Part shown: piece by piece, positions 1-7,960 of the stretch
How positions within the stretch are numbered: position 1 is the first letter of the stretch
Layout of the letters: every line of letters begins with the position of its first letter
Source: Bacteroidota bacterium
GTDB taxonomy: Bacteria > Bacteroidota > Bacteroidia > Flavobacteriales > Flavobacteriaceae
Length of the DNA: 64,000 nucleotides
Assembly (NCBI GenBank): GCA_023387965.1
Contig: JAEWHE010000045.1
Location: 62,001 to 126,000, forward strand
Direction of reading: 5' to 3'
Program-made: the position numbers and the translations under genes
The notes under the pieces: generated by a model
Told to the model about the DNA's origin: nothing
The model's input: only the letters and a program-made list of their open reading frames with translations
The model's database searches: none

Positions 1-337
1 AAACCGTGACTACCGTTCTATTGGTTGGACCGAAGGAATTTTTAAATCTTTTGGAGACGCTCCAGATGGATTTAGCGAAGAATTAAAAGAATTTACTTGG
101 GCTTTAGGAGCCGAATATTGGTACCAAGATTCATTTGCCGTTAGAGCAGGATATTTTAATGAAAGTGAAGAAAAAGGAGCCAGAAAATTTTTCTCTCTTG
201 GAGCCGGATTCAAATATAATATTGTAAAACTCGATGTTTCTTATTTATTCTCTGCTTCAAAAGTGAGAAATCCATTGGAAAACACATTGCGTTTCTCATT
301 AAGCTTTGCTTTTGGAGACCAATACGACGAATATTAA
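1..337 (+). CDS. porV: PorV-like T9SS outer membrane protein, C-terminal part
   Basis: The 3' end of a gene that enters from the left edge; about 111 codons are readable, ending in TAA at 335-337. The translated piece has alternating aromatic and small residues typical of the last strands of an outer-membrane beta-barrel (stretches like WALGAEYWYQDSFAVRAGYF and FSLGAGFKYN). PorV (LptO) is the FadL-like barrel that shuttles type IX secretion cargo from the translocon to the PorU attachment machinery. The assignment rests on this C-terminal sequence and on gene order, since porV followed by cytidine deaminase and pdhA is familiar in Flavobacterium. A hairpin terminator follows directly. The N-terminal part and any upstream porU lie outside the window. 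Confidence 0.78.
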   Translation, partial: NRDYRSIGWTEGIFKSFGDAPDGFSEELKEFTWALGAEYWYQDSFAVRAGYFNESEEKGARKFFSLGAGFKYNIVKLDVSYLFSASKVRNPLENTLRFSLSFAFGDQYDEY

Positions 338-357
338 AATTTCTATAAAAACAAAAA

Positions 358-395
358 AATCCAAATTGCTTTCAGTAGTAATTTGGATTTTTTTT
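358..395 (+). terminator. Rho-independent terminator after porV
   Basis: A 10-bp perfect stem (AATCCAAATT, 12-nt loop, AATTTGGATT) is followed by a run of eight T. It ends only about 13 bases before the cdd ATG. Confidence 0.8.
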
Positions 396-408
396 CCGCT
401 ATACTTTT

Positions 409-891
409 ATGAAAGAAATCAACATTACAACCAAATTTTTGGTTTACGATTCTAAAACCGAATTGCCCAAAGACGTCGTTCCTTTGATGAATGACGCCAT
501 CGAAATCCGGAAAAAAGCGTATGCTCCTTATTCAAAATTTAGAGTTGGTGCCGCTATTTTGTTAGACAACGGAAAAATCGTTTTGGGGTCAAATCAGGAA
601 AGTGCCGCTTATCCTTCCGGACTTTGTGCAGAACGCGTGGCGATTTTTCAGGCTGGAGCTATTTATCCTGATGCAAAAATTTTAAAAATTGCCATTTCCG
701 CAACTTCAGATGAAAAACCGGTAACCTCACCTATTCCACCGTGTGGCGCTTGCAGACAATCCATTTCGGAGTACGAGTTCAAACAAAAGGAACCAATAGA
801 AATTTATTTTATGGGTGAAGAAGGCGAAGTTTACAAAAGCGAATCACTTAAAAATTTACTGCCTTTTTTGTTTGACAAAGACTATTTGTAA
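409..891 (+). CDS. cdd: Cytidine deaminase
   Basis: A 160-residue protein of the zinc-dependent cytidine/deoxycytidine deaminase family, which converts (deoxy)cytidine to (deoxy)uridine in cytosolic pyrimidine salvage. The zinc and catalytic motifs are clear: C73-A74-E75, where the Cys binds zinc and the Glu is the proton shuttle, and P111-C112-G113-A114-C115 with the other two zinc ligands. The substrate-binding region YSKFRVGAA (residues 41-49) is also typical. Length matches tetrameric or homodimeric short-form CDAs with a small N-terminal extension. The gene starts only 13 bases after the porV terminator, so its transcript either reads through that hairpin or starts inside it. No SD sequence is visible, as is usual in Bacteroidota. 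Confidence 0.95.
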   Translation: MKEINITTKFLVYDSKTELPKDVVPLMNDAIEIRKKAYAPYSKFRVGAAILLDNGKIVLGSNQESAAYPSGLCAERVAIFQAGAIYPDAKILKIAISATSDEKPVTSPIPPCGACRQSISEYEFKQKEPIEIYFMGEEGEVYKSESLKNLLPFLFDKDYL

Positions 892-940
892 AATTTACCA
901 AAAATTAATTAATTCGTTTCGCTCCTAAAGCGGAATATCT

Positions 941-966
941 TATTTTTGCATTCCGACAACTCGGAA
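941..966 (+). promoter_or_regulatory. Probable pdhA promoter -7 box with 5' hairpin
   Basis: TATTTTTG at 941-948 matches the Bacteroidota -7 element TAnnTTTG. No perfect -33 TTG is present; TTC lies at about the right spacing. The bases just after the box form a 6-bp hairpin, TTCCGA-caac-TCGGAA (951-966), which would sit at the very 5' end of a roughly 100-nt leader of the pdhA mRNA. Confidence 0.5.
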
Positions 967-1054
967 CGCAAGCGTGTTAGCTTTTGAAAAAATAGCAGTC
1001 TTGTCATTTTTTGCCAAAAATAACGCCTTCACCTAACGTTTAGCTTAAAGAACA

Positions 1055-2053
1055 ATGAAAGAAATTACAAAAGAAGTTTACCTGAAGTGGTATGAAGACA
1101 TGCTCCTTTGGAGAAAATTTGAAGACAAGTTGGCCGCTTTATACATTCAGCAGAAAGTAAGAGGTTTTCTTCACTTATATAATGGTCAAGAAGCCGTTTT
1201 GGCTGGTGCTTTGCACGCCATGGATTTGTCTAAAGACAAAATGATTACCGCTTATAGAAACCACGTTCAACCAATTGGTATGGGCGTTGATCCAAAAGCA
1301 GTAATGGCAGAATTGTTAGGTAAAGTAACCGGAACCTCTAAAGGAATGGGTGGTTCTATGCATATTTTTTCTAAAGAAAAAGGATTTTACGGAGGTCACG
1401 GAATTGTGGGTGCGCAAATTCCTGTTGGTGCCGGAATCGCTTTCGCCGATAAATATTTTGAAACTGGTGGCGTAACCTTAACGTATTTTGGTGACGGTGC
1501 AGCTCGTCAAGGATCTTTGCACGAAGCGTTTAATATGGCGATGTTGTGGAAACTTCCTGTAGTTTTCATCGTAGAAAATAATGGTTATGCAATGGGAACT
1601 TCGGTAGAAAGAACTGCAAACCATACTGATATTTGGAAATTAGGTTTAGGATACGAAATGCCTTGTGGACCTGTTGACGGAATGAATCCTGTAAAAGTGG
1701 CCGAAGCAATGCATGAAGCAATGGAAAGAGCAAGACGTGGTGACGGACCAACGTTCCTTGAAATGAAAACGTACCGTTATAGAGGTCACTCAATGTCTGA
1801 TGCTCAATTGTACCGTTCAAAAGAAGAAGTGGAAGAATACAAAAAAATTGACCCAATTACGCAAGTTTTAGATATCATCAAAGAAAAAAATTATGCTACC
1901 GAAGCAGAAATTGAAACTATTGATGAACGCGTAAAAGATTTGGTTGAAGAATGTGCAAAATTTGCAGAAGAATCTCCATTTCCAGAAGTACAACAATTAT
2001 ATGACGTTGTTTACGAACAAGAAAATTATCCGTTTATACCACATAAATTATAA
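1055..2053 (+). CDS. pdhA: Pyruvate dehydrogenase E1 component, alpha subunit
   Basis: A 332-residue thiamine-diphosphate-dependent E1-alpha subunit. With E1-beta it decarboxylates pyruvate and acetylates the lipoyl groups of E2 in the cytosolic pyruvate dehydrogenase complex. The ThDP/Mg motif runs from GDG at 146-148 to NN at 175-176. The loop YRYRGHSMSD (about 240-249) corresponds to the conserved phosphorylation-loop region of the family. The sequence resembles pyruvate-type rather than branched-chain-type E1-alpha, but these are close families. E2 follows after 5 bases, so the two are surely one operon. No E1-beta gene is next to it; in Flavobacteriaceae pdhB is commonly located elsewhere. 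Confidence 0.94.
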   Translation: MKEITKEVYLKWYEDMLLWRKFEDKLAALYIQQKVRGFLHLYNGQEAVLAGALHAMDLSKDKMITAYRNHVQPIGMGVDPKAVMAELLGKVTGTSKGMGGSMHIFSKEKGFYGGHGIVGAQIPVGAGIAFADKYFETGGVTLTYFGDGAARQGSLHEAFNMAMLWKLPVVFIVENNGYAMGTSVERTANHTDIWKLGLGYEMPCGPVDGMNPVKVAEAMHEAMERARRGDGPTFLEMKTYRYRGHSMSDAQLYRSKEEVEEYKKIDPITQVLDIIKEKNYATEAEIETIDERVKDLVEECAKFAEESPFPEVQQLYDVVYEQENYPFIPHKL

Positions 2054-2058
2054 TCAAA

Positions 2059-3795
2059 ATGGCTGTAAAAATCACAATGCCTCGCTTGAGCGATACCATG
2101 ACTGAAGGAACTGTAGCAACTTGGTTAAAAAAAGTGGGCGATCAAGTAAAAGAAGGAGATATTCTTGCCGAAATCGAAACTGACAAAGCCACGATGGAAT
2201 TTGAAGCTTTCGATGCCGGAACTTTACTTCACATCGGAATTCAAGAAGGCGAATCTGCTCCTGTTGATTCACTTTTGGCCGTAATTGGTAAAGAAGGCGA
2301 AGATATTTCTGATATTATTGGAGGAAAAGAATCTTCTTCTGATAAAAAAGAAGAAAGCGAAAAAGAAGAAAGCAAAAAAGAGCCGAAAGAGGAAAAGAAA
2401 TCGAACGACTCTGAAAATAAATCCGAAGAGAAATCGGAAGACAAAAAAGAAACTTCAAGCGAAAAACCAGCATCTTCAGAACTTCCGAAAGGAGTTGTAG
2501 TGGTAACAATGCCTCGTTTGAGCGACACCATGACAGAAGGAACGGTTGCCACTTGGTTGAAAAAAGTAGGCGACAAAGTTTCTGAAGGCGATATTTTAGC
2601 GGAAATCGAAACCGATAAAGCAACGATGGAATTTGAGTCTTTCAATTCTGGAACGTTGTTGGAAATTGGTATTAAAGAAGGAGAATCTGCTCCAGTTGAT
2701 AGCGTTTTGGCAATTATCGGTCCAGAAGGAACTGATGTTTCCGGAATTGCTGCTAGTCATGGAAAAGGCGGAAGCGCTCCTGCAAAAGAATCAAAATCAG
2801 AAGAAAAATCTGAGACTAAATCGGAAGAAAAGTCTTCGGAAAAATCAGAAGAAAAAGATTCAAAAGACGCAAAAGAAGATTCTAAAACAGAAGAAACAGT
2901 TGCGGACGGAAAAAGAATTTTTATTTCTCCATTGGCGAAAAAGATCGCGGAAGAGAAAAAAATCAATATTTCTCAAGTAAAAGGATCTGGCGAAAATGGA
3001 CGAATCGTGAAAAGCGACATCGAAAACTTCAAGCCGGAAGCCGCAAAAACTGAAGCTCCTGCAAAAGCAGAAGGAGAAAAAGCGGCTGCAAAACCATTTG
3101 TTCCGGCTGGAGAAACGCACGCAGAAGAAGTGAAAAATTCACAAATGCGTAAAGTAATTGCCAAACGTCTTGCCGAATCTAAATTCACCGCACCACATTA
3201 TTACCTTACAATTGAGGTAACAATGGACGATGCGATAGCTTCAAGAAACGTAATCAACTCGCTTCCTGACACCAAAGTTTCGTTTAACGACATGGTGATC
3301 AAAGCGTGTGCGATGGCGTTGAAAAAACATCCAAAAGTAAATTCGCAGTGGAAAGACGATGTGACCATCATCAACCACCACGTAAACATTGGTGTTGCCG
3401 TTGCTGTTGAAGACGGTTTGGTAGTTCCAGTTCTTAAATTTGCCGATCAACTTTCGCTTACGCAAATTGGCGCGAGTGTGAAGGATGTGGCAGGTAGAGC
3501 TAAAAACAAAAAGATACAACCAGCGGAAATGGAAGGAAGTACTTTTACGGTTTCTAACTTGGGAATGTTCGGAATTACAGAATTCACATCGATCATCAAC
3601 CAACCAAACTCTGCGATTTTATCGGTTGGAGCAATTGTGGAAAAACCAGTTGTGAAAAACGGACAAATTGTAGTTGGAAATACAATGACAGTAACGTTGG
3701 CTTGCGACCACAGAACAGTTGATGGTGCAACAGGAGCTCAATTCCTACAAACATTGAAACAATATTTGGAAAATCCAGTGACAATGCTGGCGTAA
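2059..3795 (+). CDS. pdhC: Pyruvate dehydrogenase E2, dihydrolipoamide acetyltransferase
   Basis: A 578-residue E2 with two N-terminal lipoyl domains. The lipoyl lysines sit in identical ETDKATMEFE motifs at K43 and K187. Two Lys/Glu/Ser-rich flexible linkers follow the lipoyl domains (about 90-145 and 240-283). Next come a peripheral-subunit-binding domain (about 287-324, ISPLAKKIA...GRIVKSDIE) and the catalytic acetyltransferase domain ending in the active-site motif H551-R-T-V-D555-G. It transfers the acetyl group to CoA and forms the core of the complex. The first 45 residues of the two lipoyl domains are nearly identical, suggesting a fairly recent or gene-converted duplication. The low-complexity linkers create long antisense reading frames that are not genes. 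It is the last gene of the pdhA operon. Confidence 0.95.
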   Translation: MAVKITMPRLSDTMTEGTVATWLKKVGDQVKEGDILAEIETDKATMEFEAFDAGTLLHIGIQEGESAPVDSLLAVIGKEGEDISDIIGGKESSSDKKEESEKEESKKEPKEEKKSNDSENKSEEKSEDKKETSSEKPASSELPKGVVVVTMPRLSDTMTEGTVATWLKKVGDKVSEGDILAEIETDKATMEFESFNSGTLLEIGIKEGESAPVDSVLAIIGPEGTDVSGIAASHGKGGSAPAKESKSEEKSETKSEEKSSEKSEEKDSKDAKEDSKTEETVADGKRIFISPLAKKIAEEKKINISQVKGSGENGRIVKSDIENFKPEAAKTEAPAKAEGEKAAAKPFVPAGETHAEEVKNSQMRKVIAKRLAESKFTAPHYYLTIEVTMDDAIASRNVINSLPDTKVSFNDMVIKACAMALKKHPKVNSQWKDDVTIINHHVNIGVAVAVEDGLVVPVLKFADQLSLTQIGASVKDVAGRAKNKKIQPAEMEGSTFTVSNLGMFGITEFTSIINQPNSAILSVGAIVEKPVVKNGQIVVGNTMTVTLACDHRTVDGATGAQFLQTLKQYLENPVTMLA

Positions 3796-3816
3796 TCTAA
3801 ATTGAAATAAAAGCAA

Positions 3817-3848
3817 AAAATCCCGTCAAATTTGGCGGGATTTTTTAT
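3817..3848. terminator. Bidirectional terminator between pdhC and glycosyltransferase
   Basis: An inverted repeat AATCCCGTCAAA/TTTGGCGGGATT (one G-T wobble) has A-runs on the left and T-runs on the right. It can therefore end transcripts arriving from both convergent genes. Confidence 0.8.
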
Positions 3849-5065
3849 TTTTTGTTTTTTTCCTGAATCCAACGCGACATGAATTCCGTGCTTCTCATGG
3901 TGTGGAAATTCAGCATTTCGCCTATAAAATTTCGCTTCCGATAATTACTTAAATTCACTTGCCAAGTTTCGATTTTTTGCCAGAAAATAGCTTCAAAATT
4001 CTCAGCTTCAAAATTTTTCAATAAAGAAAAGCCTCTGTATTGCGCTTCTTCCCAAGTACTTTTATTTTGATACAAAAGAATGGCTTTTTCAGAAAATTTT
4101 GCAAAATCATCTTCAACAAATCCGTTCCAATCGCCAAAATCCATGCCTTCTGCTCCAACTGAAGTGGTAACAGTTGGCAAACCAAATTGCATCGCATCAA
4201 TAAATTTTCCTTTAATTCCGGCACCAAAACGAATTGGCGCTACCAAAACCCGATGTTGATTCATCACCGTTTGCACCTCGTCTGCCCTACCTTCGATCAA
4301 AAAATTTTCACGATCATTGTGAAGCTGAAAAACTTTTTGCGAAGCATAAGCGCCATAAACGTGAATCTTCGCATCCGGAATTGCCATTTTAATGGCAGGC
4401 CAAATATTTTTTTTCAACTGAAGAACCGCATCATAATTGGGTTCGTGCAAAAAATTGCCAATGAACAAAAATCCCTTTCTACTTTCGAAATCGACCGGCT
4501 TTTTACTATTTTTTTTTGAAAAAACCGGCAAATACAACAGTTGAAAATCTTCTATTTTAAAATGATTTTGAAGCAAGTCCATTTCAAATTTGGAAACAAT
4601 CAGAGTCAAATCACAACGGAAAATACTTGCCATTTCTCGCTTTGTGATGTCTTCGTCAAAAATAGTATCAATCGAAAATTTTTGGTTGGCTTTCGCCGAT
4701 TTTTGCTTTGCGTAACGCAAAAAATGCAAATCTTCTGTATCTAAAATTTTAAGCGCTTCAGGACATTTTTTTGAAACCCTCCAACCAAATTGTTCTTCTA
4801 CGGCAAATCGGTCGAACAAGACAATTTCAGGTTGTAAATCGGTAACAAAATCATCAAACGAATCATCGTTAAGCAAAATATTTTTTTCGCTTACATTGAA
4901 TTCGGAAAGATTTTCTGAAAAATCGCTTTTTTGAGCCGTTGAAGCAAACGTAATTTCAAAATTATTTTTGTGAAACAATTCAATAAGTTGCATCATCCGG
5001 GTTCCAGCAGCCGAAGAATTTGGCTCAGGAAAAACCGATCCGATGATGAGCAACTTTTGTTTCAT
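3845..5065 (-). CDS. Glycosyltransferase, GT4-like
   Basis: A 406-residue protein with the two-Rossmann (GT-B) layout of family 4 glycosyltransferases. The N-terminal domain opens with KLLIIGSVFPEPNSSAAGTR, a glycine- and serine-containing loop of the acceptor side. The C-terminal domain holds FIGNF, the strand IHVYGAYAS, and the nucleotide-sugar-binding segment GAGIKGKFIDAMQFGLPTV (about 282-300), followed by GAEGM. It would transfer a sugar from a nucleotide donor to a glycan or lipid acceptor at the cytoplasmic face. Donor and acceptor cannot be told from sequence. It stands alone: tRNA-Gly lies upstream on the same strand and is separated from it by a terminator, and pdhC converges on its 3' end. 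Confidence 0.8.
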   Translation of the reverse strand: MKQKLLIIGSVFPEPNSSAAGTRMMQLIELFHKNNFEITFASTAQKSDFSENLSEFNVSEKNILLNDDSFDDFVTDLQPEIVLFDRFAVEEQFGWRVSKKCPEALKILDTEDLHFLRYAKQKSAKANQKFSIDTIFDEDITKREMASIFRCDLTLIVSKFEMDLLQNHFKIEDFQLLYLPVFSKKNSKKPVDFESRKGFLFIGNFLHEPNYDAVLQLKKNIWPAIKMAIPDAKIHVYGAYASQKVFQLHNDRENFLIEGRADEVQTVMNQHRVLVAPIRFGAGIKGKFIDAMQFGLPTVTTSVGAEGMDFGDWNGFVEDDFAKFSEKAILLYQNKSTWEEAQYRGFSLLKNFEAENFEAIFWQKIETWQVNLSNYRKRNFIGEMLNFHTMRSTEFMSRWIQEKNKK

Positions 5066-5084
5066 GGAATAAATTTAAAACAAA

Positions 5085-5111
5085 AAACCTCAAGCTTTCA
5101 CTTGAGGTTTT
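5085..5111 (-). terminator. Terminator downstream of tRNA-Gly(UCC)
   Basis: On the minus strand AAACCTCAAG pairs with CTTGAGGTTT around a 6-nt loop and is followed by TTTTTTGTTTT. It lies between the tRNA 3' end and the glycosyltransferase start. Confidence 0.8.
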
Positions 5112-5118
5112 CATTAAG

Positions 5119-5191
<73 letters not shown>

Positions 5192-5203
5192 TTTTCAACG
5201 ATG

Positions 5204-5235
5204 CAAATATACGCAATAAGTATTTTTATGTGCAA
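5204..5235 (-). promoter_or_regulatory. Promoter of tRNA-Gly(UCC)
   Basis: On the minus strand the -7 box TATATTTG (complement of 5204-5211) is preceded by TTG (complement of 5233-5235) with 21 bases between, matching the Bacteroidota consensus. The tRNA starts 13 bases downstream. Confidence 0.75.
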
Positions 5236-5442
5236 GCTTTTTTTGAAAAAAATTTCAAAGAAATGATTGTTTTTTCAAGCCATGATTGGGTTTTACAAGC
5301 TAATTTTTTAAAACTGAATTTGTTACCAAAACATTACGTCAATATTTTTTTTCTGATTTCAATTAAAAAAATCCAAAATTGACTTTACAAAAACCGGCTT
5401 GCCGATAAAATTGCGTATCTTTCAGTATAATATTTGGCGATT

Positions 5443-7029
5443 ATGGTAAGAAAAATGCCCTTGCTGATTTTAGTTTTTTCGTTTGGAATGATTTCCAACG
5501 CAAAATTATGGGCTCAAATCAATGCCGTTTCAGAAATTTTAGCCGTAAAAAACGCATCTGCCTTGTCTGAAGCGAAAGTCGATTCGGTTTTTGTGGCGAA
5601 ATTTCAAAATGATAGTTTGGCTACTTTTTACCAAAAAAATAATTTCAAATACATTTGGACGTCTAATCAAAATCAGTCAATAGCCGTAAATGCCATCAAA
5701 AATTCTGGATTGGAAGGCTTGAACCCAAAGCATTATTTTGCGGATGAAATTGTGGATTTACACCAAAATCAAAAAAAATCTGCCGATCAAAAACAGGAAC
5801 TGGAAGTTTTACTCACTTTTGGATTACAAAAATTATTGCTCGATCGCACAAACGGTCGTAAAAATCCGCAAGAATTATATGAAGATTGGGATTTGAAACG
5901 AAATAAAATTGAGGTGAACAATCTGATTTTAGGAGCAATTTCTGGTGATAGTTTGTCATCAACGATAATTAAATCAGAACCTAAACATCAAGTTTACCTT
6001 CAGTTGAAAAAAGCACTGACGCTTATTGATCAATTTCCGGATGTGGCTTTTGATAGTATTTTTTACGAAAAAAATTTAAAACTAAAGGATTCCGGACATG
6101 CGGTGCTTCAGCTAAAAAACCGGTTGATTTTTTGGAATGATTTGCCCAAAACGGATTCCATCAACAATAAATTTGACGAAGAAACTGATTTTGCCGTAAA
6201 AAAATTTCAAAAAAGACATGGATTGATGCCAGACGGAATTGTCGGTCCAGCCACAATCAAGGAATTAAATTATTCTAAATCAAGCAGAAAAGAACAAATT
6301 ATTGCCAATTTAGAACGCTGGCGTTGGTTTCCAAGAAAATTTTCTGACCATTACATTTTATTGAACATTCCCGAATATAAAATTCATGTGGTGAGCCAAA
6401 ACGACACAATCAGAACGCATAATGTTATTGTGGGAACGGCTGCGCGAAAAACGCCTATTCTTTCTTCGAAATTGAGTTATGTGGTTTTAAATCCAACGTG
6501 GACGGTTCCTCCCACGATTTTGCGTGAAGATATTATTCCTGCGGCAACCAAAAACCGCAGTTATTTTTCGGGAAAAAATATAAAAATTTACGATAGTGCT
6601 GGAAAAGTGGTTAGTCCGTGGAGTTGGATTCCGGCAAAAGCGAATAATTATCGGTATGTTCAAAGTCCAGGAACGTTTAATTCTTTAGGAATGGTGAAAA
6701 TTATTTTCCCAAATCATTATTCGGTTTATTTGCATGATACGAATCATCGGGAATATTTTGAAAAAGAAAACCGTTCGTTAAGTTCGGGTTGCGTGAGGGT
6801 TCAAGATCCGCTTGAATTAACGGAATATTTGCTTGACAATACTAAAGCTTGGAGTTTAGAAAAAATTACTGAAGTTTTGCAAAACGGAAAAACCCAAAAC
6901 GCAAAAATCAAGAACAATGTCTTGATTCATCAGCTTTATTGGACGGCTTGGAGCGAAGAAAACACGCTCCATTTCCGTCCTGATATTTATAATTTAGACC
7001 TGGAATTATACCGTAAACTCAGTCAATAA
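5443..7029 (+). CDS. L,D-transpeptidase, YcbB/LdtD-like
   Basis: A 528-residue exported peptidoglycan-modifying enzyme. The order is a signal peptide (about 1-24, ending near LWA), a scaffold region typical of YcbB-like proteins (about 60-200), a peptidoglycan-binding domain (about 210-280; AVLQLKNRL...FQKRHGLMPDGIVGPAT), and a YkuD catalytic domain with HDTNHREYF and the nucleophile motif SSGCVRV (Cys near residue 450). It would form 3-3 meso-diaminopimelate cross-links in the periplasm. ATG at 5443 is preferred over a TTG three codons upstream. Its last 24 bases overlap the 3' end of a second, convergent L,D-transpeptidase gene. Confidence 0.9.
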   Translation: MVRKMPLLILVFSFGMISNAKLWAQINAVSEILAVKNASALSEAKVDSVFVAKFQNDSLATFYQKNNFKYIWTSNQNQSIAVNAIKNSGLEGLNPKHYFADEIVDLHQNQKKSADQKQELEVLLTFGLQKLLLDRTNGRKNPQELYEDWDLKRNKIEVNNLILGAISGDSLSSTIIKSEPKHQVYLQLKKALTLIDQFPDVAFDSIFYEKNLKLKDSGHAVLQLKNRLIFWNDLPKTDSINNKFDEETDFAVKKFQKRHGLMPDGIVGPATIKELNYSKSSRKEQIIANLERWRWFPRKFSDHYILLNIPEYKIHVVSQNDTIRTHNVIVGTAARKTPILSSKLSYVVLNPTWTVPPTILREDIIPAATKNRSYFSGKNIKIYDSAGKVVSPWSWIPAKANNYRYVQSPGTFNSLGMVKIIFPNHYSVYLHDTNHREYFEKENRSLSSGCVRVQDPLELTEYLLDNTKAWSLEKITEVLQNGKTQNAKIKNNVLIHQLYWTAWSEENTLHFRPDIYNLDLELYRKLSQ

Positions 7030-7734
7030 TTTTGTTTTGTACGAAGCGGTTGGATGGTAAATAAACAAGCAAGACTTATTTTTAATTACTTCAATTACTT
7101 CTTTAGTAATTCCCATTGGAAGAGCAGGACAACCTTGACTTCTTCCTAAACGTCCGTGAGCTTTTACGAAAGATTCTGCCACATAATCTGCTCCGTGAAC
7201 TACAACTGCACGGTTTCTGGCGTTATCGTTTATGCCTTTTTCAAGTCCATCTAATCGTAAAGAAGTTCCGTGTTTTCCTTGGTACACTTCGCCAGTGGCA
7301 TAAAAACCAAGACTGCTTTGGTAAGAAGAAGAAGCGTTAGAAAATTTATCTGCAAATTCTTCACCCGTGTTACGCCCGTGAGCCACTAAGGAATTGTATA
7401 AAATTTTGTTAGTTTTCAAATCTACAATCCATAATCTTTTAGTGTTCGAAGAAAGACTAAAATCGATGATTGTGAGAATGTCTTTTTTCACCAAGCCTTT
7501 TTCTTTTAGATTGTAAAAACCTTGTAACGCTTTAGAAAAACTTTCTAATTTGGGAAGCGAAAAGTTATTGGCTTGCAAAGAGTGGTAAATTTGTTCTGCT
7601 TTTACTGCAAAAGATACATTTTTTTCAACCGTAACAGCGGCTACATTTTTCTTTTCATTTGTTTTGGTGGTTTTTTCGTTTCCAGAAAATGAACCAAACA
7701 AAAACATCAATACCGGTAAAAATTTGTAAATCAT
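7006..7734 (-). CDS. L,D-transpeptidase of the YkuD_2 type
   Basis: A 242-residue protein with an N-terminal hydrophobic segment (IYKFLPVLMFLFG) and a catalytic region ending in VVHGADYVAE...GRLGRSQGCPALP. There a His and a Cys form the L,D-transpeptidase active site of the PF13645-like (YkuD_2) group, distinct from the YcbB-type neighbour. Likely an exported murein cross-linking or lipoprotein-anchoring enzyme. A TTG 16 codons upstream (7782) would lengthen it, but a -7 box (TATATTTG, complement of 7780-7787) overlaps that codon, so ATG at 7734 is chosen. Convergent, with a 24-bp 3' overlap with the neighbouring transpeptidase and no terminator between them. Confidence 0.85.
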   Translation of the reverse strand: MIYKFLPVLMFLFGSFSGNEKTTKTNEKKNVAAVTVEKNVSFAVKAEQIYHSLQANNFSLPKLESFSKALQGFYNLKEKGLVKKDILTIIDFSLSSNTKRLWIVDLKTNKILYNSLVAHGRNTGEEFADKFSNASSSYQSSLGFYATGEVYQGKHGTSLRLDGLEKGINDNARNRAVVVHGADYVAESFVKAHGRLGRSQGCPALPMGITKEVIEVIKNKSCLFIYHPTASYKTKLLTEFTV

Positions 7735-7779
7735 TAAAAGTAGGGTTTTAGAATTTTTAAATTTTAAGCTGGGGGACGA

Positions 7780-7814
7780 CAAATATATTAATAAAATATT
7801 ATTCTCATAATCAA
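7780..7814 (-). promoter_or_regulatory. Promoter of YkuD_2 transpeptidase
   Basis: On the minus strand TATATTTG (complement of 7780-7787) with TTG (complement of 7812-7814) 24 bases upstream. The spacing is one base beyond the usual range. Confidence 0.5.
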
Positions 7815-7912
7815 TAAGTTACCAAATTCTATGCCAAAGTAAACTTTAACATTTCATTATTCAATGGCAATCGATAACAAAACGCAAAAATTTTACATTT
7901 ATTGCGAACTTG

Positions 7913-7942
7913 TTGTAAATCTTTAAATTATGATTATTTTTG
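7913..7942 (+). promoter_or_regulatory. Promoter of DUF5916 protein / gpmI operon
   Basis: TTG at 7913-7915, 19-base spacer, TATTTTTG at 7935-7942: a perfect match to TTG-N19-TAnnTTTG. The ATG follows 18 bases later. Confidence 0.8.
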
Positions 7943-7960
7943 TAATCCAATTAAAAATCA

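Noticed and set aside
2241..3120. Several long antisense and out-of-frame reading frames across pdhC
   Set aside because: They arise from the Lys/Glu/Ser-rich linkers of E2, have low-complexity sequences and no starts or promoters; E2 itself is clear.
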